NCBI RefSeq assembly: GCF_000374585.1
Contig: NZ_KB894648.1
Coordinates: forward strand, 72,171-136,170
From: Phocaeicola barnesiae DSM 18169 = JCM 13652
GTDB lineage: Bacteria; Bacteroidota; Bacteroidia; Bacteroidales; Bacteroidaceae
Direction of reading: 5' to 3'
Length of the DNA: 64,000 nt
Part shown: one piece after another, positions 53,438 through 60,540 of the stretch
How positions within the stretch are numbered: position 1 is the stretch's first letter
How the letters are laid out: the number at the start of each line of letters is the position of its first letter
Notes under the pieces: model-generated
Seen by the model: the letters and a program-made list of their open reading frames with translations, nothing else
Told to the model about the DNA's origin: nothing
The model's database searches: none
Translations under genes and position numbers: made by a program

Positions 53438-56125
53438 ATGATAAGCACGAATAAGATGATTTTGGCAGCCTCTATGCTGGTGACAAGTCTCAGCGCGCAG
53501 GCTTTTACAGTAAAAGGAGTGGTGATTGACCGTTCGACGAAAGAACCGCTGATAGGAGCTACCGTCCAGGTTAGCGGTACTACAGTTGGGGCTATAACTG
53601 ATATGGACGGACGTTTCGAACTAGACCGGATTGCTGGTGAAACTTGTACATTGGTTGTACAATATGTTTCATATAAGACCGAACAGATTCAGGTACAGAA
53701 AGGGCAGTCGCAGGAACTGGTCATTGCTTTGGCGCCTGATAATCAGCAGTTGGATGAGGTGACTGTGGTGGCTAAGAAGAATCTGGAAAATGAACGTGCC
53801 TTGATGATGGAACGTCAGAAATCAAGTGTAGCTATCGAGAACATTGGTGCCAAGGAAATGAGTGCCAAAGGCATCTCGAATGTAGAGGAAGGTGTCAAGA
53901 AGATTACCGGAGTTTCCATTGCCTCGGCAGGACAGATTATTGTGCGTGGATTGGGCGACCGCTACAGTACGACTACTCTGAACGGACTTCCCATTGCTTC
54001 GCCGAATCCGGACAACAAGTTGATTCCGTTGGATTTGTTCCCAACTTCTACTGTAAAGAATATTACAGTAAGTAAGGTGTACGAGGCAAATGCTTTTGCC
54101 GATTATTCAGGTGCACATATCGATATCGGGACGAAAGAGCAGACGGGTGAGGATTTCTTCAGTGTTTCGTTCAATACCGGTGGAAAGTTCAATACGTTAG
54201 GAAAAGAAATGTATCGGATGGACCATGAAGGAACTTTGTTTAAGACTCCTTCGCTGGATAGCCGTTTGCGGGATATGGAGTTGGCCGATTTTGAGGATTA
54301 TGCTCAGACGAATCCGTTGTTTAATACCAGTTTTGATGTTTCCAGAAAACATGCATTGCCGGAGTTTGGTGGAAATGTCGGTTTCGGTAAGAATTTTGAT
54401 TTGGGAAGTGGTAAGTTGAGTGTCCTTGCATCGTTAGGTGTCAGTAACGAACAGCAGGCTATGATGGATGCCAGTGTACGTACGCTGGAAGCTACCGGTA
54501 CTACTCTGAATGATTTCACTTATGACAGTTATTCGAATGAACTGAAAATAGCCGGTTTGGGAAGTTTGGGATATAGTTTCCGTGGACAGGACCAGTTGAG
54601 TTATACCTTTTTTTATGCGCGGAATGCCATCGATAATTATATGCGGCGTGAAGGTTATGACTATGAAGACCATAATCTGTTGGGTAGCAACAGCGTAACA
54701 CATATTTATGGTTTGCAGAATCACCAACTGAGTGGAAAACATTTCTTCGGCGATAAATGGGGATTACATTGGGGAGGTTCTTATAGCAAAACTACCAGTG
54801 ATGAACCGGACCGTAGGCAGATAATGTTTATCCGGAAAGATAATACATTAGAACTGTTCAAACTGAACCGCCAGGAAACGATGCGTTATTTCGGTACATT
54901 GGATGAGAAGGAATGGGTAGGTAATCTGATGGGTGAATATAAGTTTGGTGCACAGAATAAATTGCAGGGAGGATTTACTTACAAAGACAAGACTCGCGAT
55001 TATTTCTCTACCCGTTTCTATTATAACCTGAACAAGTTGAATCCGACTATCAGTAGCGAAGAAGACATCTATACACCTTCTGATTTTCTGAATCAGGAAA
55101 GTATCGAAAACGGCGAAGTTTCCATTACCCGTTCACAGCAGCCTAAGGACAGGTACTCAGCTGGAAACCGTATTTATGCAGGATATCTTCTGGCTGACAT
55201 CTATCCGGTGGAAGCCTTGCTGGTAAATGTCGGACTCCGTTATGAAAGCAGTAAACAGTGGGTCAATTATGCTGAAGACGGGGGTACCTTGCAACGAAGA
55301 GACCTGAACAGCAACGATTTGTTTCCGGCCATGAACCTTCGTTATCAGTTTAATAAGGAAAACAGTCTGCGTTTTTCATTCTCACGTACCGTAACCCGTC
55401 CTTCGTTTATCGAAATGGCTCCGTTCCTGTATCAGGAATCTTATGGATCAGCTCAAATCCGAGGTAATGCCGATTTGCAGAACGGATATAACTATAACCT
55501 GGATTTGCGTTATGAATTGTTTAAGGAAAACGGAAACATGTTCTCTGTAACAGCTTATTATAAGCATCTGGAGAATCCGATCGAACAGATACAGGAACTT
55601 TCAGGTGGAGCTACAGTACATTCTTTCCAAAATGCCAGCAACGGTATGGCAACCGGACTGGAAATTGAGTTCCGTAAAGAGTTGCTTCGTGAACTTCGTT
55701 TGGGCGCAAATGCTTCGTTCATGTATACCGATGTGAAACTGCCTGAAGGTGGGGCATATACCAATACACAGCGCGCCTTGCAGGGAGCTTCTCCTTATTT
55801 GGTGAATGCAGATATAACCTATAGTCCGCGTTTTGGTGAAGACCAACAGCTGAACGCAGCTCTGGTATATAATCTGCAAGGACCCCGTATACAGTCAGTA
55901 GGTATTTCAGGTTTGGGTGATGTGAAACAGCAGCCTGTACATACATTGAATTTTGTAGGAAGTTTTACCTTCAGTAAGAGAGTAGCAGTTAAGCTACAGG
56001 TGAATGATTTGCTTAATCAGCCGGTTATCTTCAAGCAGGAGGTTCCTTCTACCGGCGAGAAAGTAGAGGTGGAACGTTTCAAGCGGGGTAGTAGTTTCGA
56101 ATTGGGAATAACGTATACTTTGTAA
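53438..56125 (+). CDS. TonB-dependent receptor with carboxypeptidase-like domain (not SusC)
   Basis: An 895-aa outer-membrane receptor. Signal peptide (to SAQA), a carboxypeptidase-like regulatory domain (FTVKGVVIDRSTKEPLIGAT, ~25-100), TonB-box-like EVTVVAKK, then a plug with IIVRGLGDRYSTTTLNGLP and IDIGTKEQTGEDFF, and a ~600-residue barrel ending ELGITYTL. It lacks the SusC-specific features and has no SusD partner. The gene after it, 41 bases on, encodes a surface-type beta-helix lipoprotein. This receptor/beta-helix pairing recurs in Bacteroidetes as far as I recall, but the ligand is not known to me. Confidence 0.88.
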   Translation: MISTNKMILAASMLVTSLSAQAFTVKGVVIDRSTKEPLIGATVQVSGTTVGAITDMDGRFELDRIAGETCTLVVQYVSYKTEQIQVQKGQSQELVIALAPDNQQLDEVTVVAKKNLENERALMMERQKSSVAIENIGAKEMSAKGISNVEEGVKKITGVSIASAGQIIVRGLGDRYSTTTLNGLPIASPNPDNKLIPLDLFPTSTVKNITVSKVYEANAFADYSGAHIDIGTKEQTGEDFFSVSFNTGGKFNTLGKEMYRMDHEGTLFKTPSLDSRLRDMELADFEDYAQTNPLFNTSFDVSRKHALPEFGGNVGFGKNFDLGSGKLSVLASLGVSNEQQAMMDASVRTLEATGTTLNDFTYDSYSNELKIAGLGSLGYSFRGQDQLSYTFFYARNAIDNYMRREGYDYEDHNLLGSNSVTHIYGLQNHQLSGKHFFGDKWGLHWGGSYSKTTSDEPDRRQIMFIRKDNTLELFKLNRQETMRYFGTLDEKEWVGNLMGEYKFGAQNKLQGGFTYKDKTRDYFSTRFYYNLNKLNPTISSEEDIYTPSDFLNQESIENGEVSITRSQQPKDRYSAGNRIYAGYLLADIYPVEALLVNVGLRYESSKQWVNYAEDGGTLQRRDLNSNDLFPAMNLRYQFNKENSLRFSFSRTVTRPSFIEMAPFLYQESYGSAQIRGNADLQNGYNYNLDLRYELFKENGNMFSVTAYYKHLENPIEQIQELSGGATVHSFQNASNGMATGLEIEFRKELLRELRLGANASFMYTDVKLPEGGAYTNTQRALQGASPYLVNADITYSPRFGEDQQLNAALVYNLQGPRIQSVGISGLGDVKQQPVHTLNFVGSFTFSKRVAVKLQVNDLLNQPVIFKQEVPSTGEKVEVERFKRGSSFELGITYTL

Positions 56126-56166
56126 TATAAATTCAGATAACTAACTATTAATTAAAAGTTTTGTAT

Positions 56167-58530
56167 ATGAAAAAGAACTGGAAATTTGCAACGATGGCTT
56201 TGGTTGCCGGAATGTCACTGTTTGCTGTATCTTGTAGTGATGATACACCGGCTAATGAAAATGGCGGTGATAATGGGGGTAACGAAGAAACCTATGTGCT
56301 TGATAAGGATATCACAGAAAATCTGACTTTGGAAACAGGAAAGAGTTATACGCTGAATGGAGGTATTCATGTAAAGCCAGGGGTAACACTGACCATTCAG
56401 CCGGGAGTGACTCTTACAGCCAAATATGACGATAAGGTAGATTATATTCTGGTAGAACAGGGAGCAAAGATTGATGCGCAGGGTACAGCTTCTCAGCCTA
56501 TCATCATGACTTCAGAGAAGAAAGAACCGGGAGCATGGGGTGGTCTGCATATCTGTGGTTATGCACATACCAACAACGGAACAGGAAGCTCTGAGATTGG
56601 AAATGCTGCATACGGTGGCAGTGATGACAGCGATAATTCTGGTATCTTGAGATATATCCGTCTGGAATATACCGGATATGCTTTCGATGAAGAACACGAA
56701 GCCAACGGTGTTTCATTCTACGGGGTAGGAAACGGTACGACAGTAGAACATTTGCAGGCTTACATGGGATCGGATGATGGTTTCGAATTCTTCGGAGGTT
56801 CGGTAAATGTGAAATATCTGGTGGCTACTGACTGTAGTGACGACTCGTTCGACTGGACAGAAGGTTGGAACGGTAAAGGACAGTATCTGGTAGCTTATCA
56901 GGCCAATGAAAATGAACTGGGTTATGCCTGTGATTGTCTGATGGAATGTGATAATAACGGTACGAACTATGCAGCATCGCCGGTAGCACATCCTGTTCTT
57001 TCAAATATTACATTGGTAGGAAACGGCAGTGACAGTCAAGGTATGCGCTTGCGTGCGGGTACCGAAGTGGAATTGTATAATGCCATTATTGTAGGAAAAG
57101 GCAAACCGCTGACTGTTGAGACGGCTGAAACAGAGAATGCCTTGAAGAATGGTACTTCAAAATTGGAATATGTAACTATCAGTGGAGAACTCTCTTCGAA
57201 AGAAAACATTTATACGAATGCAGATTTTGTCGGAATCGAAACAAATCAGACAAATGTCACTCCTTTACTGACCAATTATTATGTGGGTACAGTAGCTGGA
57301 GGAACAAAAGTGAACGATAGTTTCTTTGATACAGCTGAATACCGTGGAGCTGTTCCGGCCGATAATGACTGGACAGCAGGATGGACATTGACCAGTGGAA
57401 CAGAAGCAGCAGTAGAACCGGAAACTTTACAGGGTGAACTGACAGGAGAGAAGACTTTGTCTCAAGGACAGACTTATTACCTGACGGGTGAATATACCGT
57501 AAAGGCTGGAGCTACCTTGAATATAGAACCGGGAGTGACACTGATAGCCAAGCATGATGATGTAGTAGACTATATCCTGATTGAACAGGGAGCAAAAATC
57601 AATGCAGAAGGTACTGCTGATGCACCGATTGTCATGACTTCCGAAAAGAAAGAACCGGGAGCATGGGGTGGCTTGCACATCTGTGGCTATGCACATACGA
57701 ACGCTGCCGGAGGTACAGGAAAATCTGAAATAGGTAATGCTACTTATGGTGGCAATGACGACAATGATAATTCTGGTGTGCTGAAATACATTCGTTTGGA
57801 ATATACAGGATATGCTTTCGATGAGGAACACGAAGCCAATGGCGTTTCGTTTTACGGTGTAGGAAATGGTACGACGGTGGAACACCTGCAGGCTTATCAG
57901 GGATCTGACGATGGTTTCGAATTTTTTGGCGGATCTGTGAATGTAAAATATATGGTGGCTACGGATTGTAGTGACGATTCATTCGACTGGACTGAAGGCT
58001 GGAACGGAAAAGCACAATTCCTGGTTGCTTATCAGTCAACGGAAGATGAGTTGGGTTATGCCTGCGACTGTCTGATGGAATGCGACAATAACGGTTCAAA
58101 TTATGCTGCTACTCCGGTTGCTCATCCGGTTATTGCCAATGCGACTCTTGTCGGTAACGGTGGCGATGCACAGGGAGTACGTCTGCGTGCCGGTACACAG
58201 GTAGAACTGTATAATACCTTGATTACCGGAAAAGAAAAACCGTTGACAGTAGAAACTGCCGAAACTGAAAATGCCTTGAAGGAAGGTACTTCCAAACTGG
58301 AATATGTAGCTATCAGCAAGGAACTGACATCGAAGGAAAATATCTATACAAATGCTGATTTTGCACAAGCTACCGGAAACCTTACCAACCAGACATTCTC
58401 ATGGACAGATAAGTATGTAGGTATTGCAGATGGAGGCAAAGACTTGTCGGCTGATTCCTTCTTTACAAAAACAAATTATAAAGGTGCAGTAAAGGCCGAT
58501 GAAGACTGGACTGCAGGCTGGACATTGTAA
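56167..58530 (+). CDS. Beta-helix surface lipoprotein of two tandem units
   Basis: A 787-aa lipoprotein; the ATG at 56167 is used (an in-frame TTG is 6 bases upstream). Lipobox AVSC with Cys23, followed by SDDTPANENGGDNGG, an acidic, flexible tether fitting surface export. The mature part is two copies (~375 residues each) of a right-handed beta-helix-like domain. Each copy has PGVTL-P-GVTL, KKEPGAWGGLHICGYAHT, NSGxLxYIRLEYTGYAFDEE, GSDDGFEFFGGSVNVKY, DCSDDSFDWTEGWNGK and GYACDCLMECDNNG. Acidic loops and clustered cysteines suggest metal or small-ligand binding, but this is inference. It is co-transcribed with the receptor upstream and probably hands a ligand to it. Confidence 0.8.
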   Translation: MKKNWKFATMALVAGMSLFAVSCSDDTPANENGGDNGGNEETYVLDKDITENLTLETGKSYTLNGGIHVKPGVTLTIQPGVTLTAKYDDKVDYILVEQGAKIDAQGTASQPIIMTSEKKEPGAWGGLHICGYAHTNNGTGSSEIGNAAYGGSDDSDNSGILRYIRLEYTGYAFDEEHEANGVSFYGVGNGTTVEHLQAYMGSDDGFEFFGGSVNVKYLVATDCSDDSFDWTEGWNGKGQYLVAYQANENELGYACDCLMECDNNGTNYAASPVAHPVLSNITLVGNGSDSQGMRLRAGTEVELYNAIIVGKGKPLTVETAETENALKNGTSKLEYVTISGELSSKENIYTNADFVGIETNQTNVTPLLTNYYVGTVAGGTKVNDSFFDTAEYRGAVPADNDWTAGWTLTSGTEAAVEPETLQGELTGEKTLSQGQTYYLTGEYTVKAGATLNIEPGVTLIAKHDDVVDYILIEQGAKINAEGTADAPIVMTSEKKEPGAWGGLHICGYAHTNAAGGTGKSEIGNATYGGNDDNDNSGVLKYIRLEYTGYAFDEEHEANGVSFYGVGNGTTVEHLQAYQGSDDGFEFFGGSVNVKYMVATDCSDDSFDWTEGWNGKAQFLVAYQSTEDELGYACDCLMECDNNGSNYAATPVAHPVIANATLVGNGGDAQGVRLRAGTQVELYNTLITGKEKPLTVETAETENALKEGTSKLEYVAISKELTSKENIYTNADFAQATGNLTNQTFSWTDKYVGIADGGKDLSADSFFTKTNYKGAVKADEDWTAGWTL
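56293..58530 (+). repeat. Tandem gene-internal duplication, unit about 1.13 kb
   Basis: Unit A is about 56293-57420 and unit B about 57421-58530. The ATGACTTC of the MTSEKKEPGAW motif occurs at 56506 and again at 57634, an offset of 1128 bases (376 codons). Protein identity is very high in the core, yet DNA differs at many third positions, so the duplication is not recent or has been selected against DNA identity. Confidence 0.85.
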
Positions 58531-58572
58531 GTTGTTTCTGATTAGGGCATAGTTGATTTTTAGTTAGGGGAA

Positions 58573-58598
58573 TGTGGGGCTCGGTGAAGAGCCCCACA
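58573..58598 (+). terminator. Terminator of the receptor/beta-helix operon
   Basis: Perfect stem TGTGGGGCTC / GAGCCCCACA, 6-base loop, followed by TTTGTTTG. Confidence 0.85.
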
Positions 58599-58653
58599 TT
58601 TGTTTGTATTGATAGGTATCAGATTGGTATAACGGGTGGTATGAATATAAAAA

Positions 58654-58680
58654 AACACCCGAACTTATATTTCGGGTGTT
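58654..58680 (-). terminator. Terminator of tmRNA gene
   Basis: Perfect 10-bp stem AACACCCGAA / TTCGGGTGTT, 7-base loop; read on the minus strand it is followed by TTTTTTA. Confidence 0.88.
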
Positions 58681-58714
58681 TTGTAAATCCTTTAATTATC
58701 AATGTCTTTTTTCG

Positions 58715-59108
58715 TGGAGCTGGAGGGAGTCGAACCCTCGTCCAAACGAGGAAGCCATACGCTTTCTACATGCTTATCTCTGCCTTCGGTTTTCGTGCAT
58801 AAGCAAGACCAGAGCCACCCACTTATACCTTAGTCCCTAAAACTTCATCCCGGCCTCGGAACCCGGCCGGAACTATTCCCGAATTTACTGCACCGCTGGA
58901 CCAAACGCTTCGGAACAAGAGCTTTTGAGCGATGTCTCGTTCCCGTCACTGTGACGGGAATAAAGTTAATCTACTATACTTCGATTAAGCAGCGAGAGCA
59001 TAAGATTCGTTGCCAGATAATTGTTCAGTAACTGAGATTATAGTGCAAATCACTGACGCACTGCATGCTTACATACCACATCTCTCGCTGTCAAAACCAA
59101 ACAACCCC
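58715..59108 (-). ncRNA. ssrA: Transfer-messenger RNA (tmRNA)
   Basis: About 394 nt. The 5' end GGGGTTGTTTGGTTTTGACA pairs in the acceptor stem with the 3' CAGCTCC next to the discriminator A; the T-arm GAGGGTTCGACTCCC is complete. The CCA end is not encoded. The tag frame (58985-59014) reads GNESYALAA then TAA, preceded by codons for EQLS. It rescues stalled ribosomes with SmpB and marks the unfinished protein for degradation. A rho-independent terminator (58654-58680) and a perfect promoter (59132-59163) flank it. The distance from promoter to mature 5' end (about 17 nt) implies RNase P trimming. Confidence 0.96.
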
Positions 59109-59131
59109 AAGTCTGTGATAATATCTGAATG

Positions 59132-59163
59132 CAAAGATACGAAATATTTGTGATTTTGCCAAA
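59132..59163 (-). promoter_or_regulatory. ssrA promoter
   Basis: On the minus strand TTTG (59160-59163), a 20-base spacer and TATCTTTG (59132-59139) match the Bacteroides consensus exactly. Confidence 0.78.
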
Positions 59164-59188
59164 ATGTAATGGATTTTAATTATTTTTG
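59155..59188 (+). promoter_or_regulatory. Promoter of lactonase-like gene
   Basis: TTTG (59155-59158), a 22-base spacer and TATTTTTG (59181-59188), about 33 bases before the ATG at 59222. The -33 boxes of this promoter and of ssrA lie back to back (59155-59158 and 59160-59163). Confidence 0.58.
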
Positions 59189-59221
59189 AAAGCTTTTACA
59201 GAAAATCAAACCATAAGGAAT

Positions 59222-60379
59222 ATGAAGACATTGATAGGTGTATGTATGGCCGCTATGGCCTTGACAGGAAGCAGTTGTATGGGAAGTGCCAAACAGACAG
59301 AGGCTGTTTCTGCAGAGAATACAGATTCGTTATATTATCTGCTGGTGGGAAGTTATGCCCAACCGCAGGAGGAAGGCATCCGTGTGTATGTATTCAATCA
59401 GGAGACCGGGAAAGGAACATACCGGAGCGGATTCTCCGGTATTTCGAACCCTTCATTTCTAACTCCTTCGGCCGATGGGAGCCGGGTGTATGCAGTGTGT
59501 GAGGATGAAGGAGTGACTTCTACCGCCAACGCATTGACTTTCGACCGTGAGAAAGGAATGCTTTCTTTGGTGAATACACAACCGACGAAAGGAGGGGCTC
59601 CTTGTAACATCGTGTTGAGTCCTAAGGAAGATTACGTGTTGACTGCAAATTATATGGGAGGGAATGTAACAGTATTCCCGGTAGGGAAAAACGGTGAACT
59701 TTTGGAAGGCGATACACTGGATTTTTCCGGACACGGTCCCGATAGTGAACGACAGGCTCAACCGCACTTGCATTGCGTACTCTTTACACCAGATAACCGC
59801 TTGATGTTGGCCAATGATTTGGGTACTGACTGTATTCATGTTTTTCCGGTAAACGATAAGCAAGGTAAGGGATTGTTGGATCGTACAGCTGCATACGATG
59901 TCCAGTTAACTTCGGGAGCAGGTCCACGGCATACTTGCTTTGCGCCCGACGGGAAGCATGCGTACCTGATTACGGAACTTTCAGGAGATGTCATTGTGCT
60001 TTCTTACGATGAAATGAAGTTGGATACCATCCAGACCATCAAGGCTGATACGCTCGATGCACGGGGTAGTGCGGATATCCACATATCGCCTGACGGTAAT
60101 TTTGTTTATGCTTCAAACCGTTTGAAGGGAGACGGTATTGCTATTTTCTCGGTCAATCCGGAAGACGGTACCTTGGATAAGGTGGGATATCAGTCTACGG
60201 GAATTCATCCGCGTAACTTCATCATCACGCCGAACGGTAAATTTCTGTTGGTAGCCTGCCGGGATACCAATGAGATTCAGGTATTTGCCCGCAATACTGA
60301 AACTGGATTACTGGAGAATACCGGCGAAAGAATTGAAATGTCGAAACCGGTTTGTCTGAAATTCGTTTCCATGAATTGA
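59222..60379 (+). CDS. Lactonase-type seven-bladed propeller lipoprotein
   Basis: A 385-aa lipoprotein; the ATG at 59222 gives a signal peptide with lipobox GSSC. The mature protein is a propeller of the 6-phosphogluconolactonase (Lactonase, Pgl) family, with repeated PS-DG--VY, SPKEDYVLTANYMGGNV, PHLHCVLFTPDNRLMLANDLG, GPRHTCFAPDGKHAYLITEL and HPRNFIITPNGKFLL blades. Cytosolic members open 6-phosphogluconolactone; this one is exported and lipid-anchored, so it must act on a lactone or other ligand outside the cytoplasm. The family assignment is strong, the substrate unknown. Divergent from ssrA and followed by a terminator. Confidence 0.85.
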   Translation: MKTLIGVCMAAMALTGSSCMGSAKQTEAVSAENTDSLYYLLVGSYAQPQEEGIRVYVFNQETGKGTYRSGFSGISNPSFLTPSADGSRVYAVCEDEGVTSTANALTFDREKGMLSLVNTQPTKGGAPCNIVLSPKEDYVLTANYMGGNVTVFPVGKNGELLEGDTLDFSGHGPDSERQAQPHLHCVLFTPDNRLMLANDLGTDCIHVFPVNDKQGKGLLDRTAAYDVQLTSGAGPRHTCFAPDGKHAYLITELSGDVIVLSYDEMKLDTIQTIKADTLDARGSADIHISPDGNFVYASNRLKGDGIAIFSVNPEDGTLDKVGYQSTGIHPRNFIITPNGKFLLVACRDTNEIQVFARNTETGLLENTGERIEMSKPVCLKFVSMN

Positions 60380-60406
60380 AGTTACAGCTCCGGATTATAG
60401 GAGATG

Positions 60407-60447
60407 AAAAGAGCTTGACACCCACAGAGGAAATGTCAAGCTCTTTT
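60407..60447 (+). terminator. Terminator of the lactonase-like gene
   Basis: Stem AAAAGAGCTTGACA / TGTCAAGCTCTTTT (perfect 14 bp) with a 13-base loop, followed by TATTTA. Confidence 0.88.
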
Positions 60448-60458
60448 TATTTATGGAA

Positions 60459-60540
60459 AACGTCCGTTTGTTTCAGTCAGAACGTCCGTTCGTTTGAATG
60501 AGAACGTTTAGGCGTTTGAGGTAAAACGTCCGTTTGTTTT
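60459..60540. repeat. Four-unit 22-bp imperfect tandem repeat
   Basis: Units start at 60459, 60481, 60503 and 60525, exactly 22 bases apart, each beginning AACGT. Units 1, 2 and 4 share AACGTCCGTTYGTTT; unit 3 (AACGTTTAGGCGTTTGAGG) is diverged; unit 4 is cut after 16 bases by the GH92 stop codon (60541-60543). The block lies between the lactonase terminator and the 3' end of the convergent GH92 gene. Confidence 0.85.

Noticed and set aside
58713..58760. Isolated tRNA gene
   Set aside because: The TTCGA arm belongs to the 3' tRNA-like half of tmRNA; there is no anticodon arm, while the tag frame and matching 5' end lie upstream on the same strand.
60459..60540. CRISPR array
   Set aside because: Period of 22 bases with no distinct spacers and no cas genes; these are simple imperfect tandem repeats.
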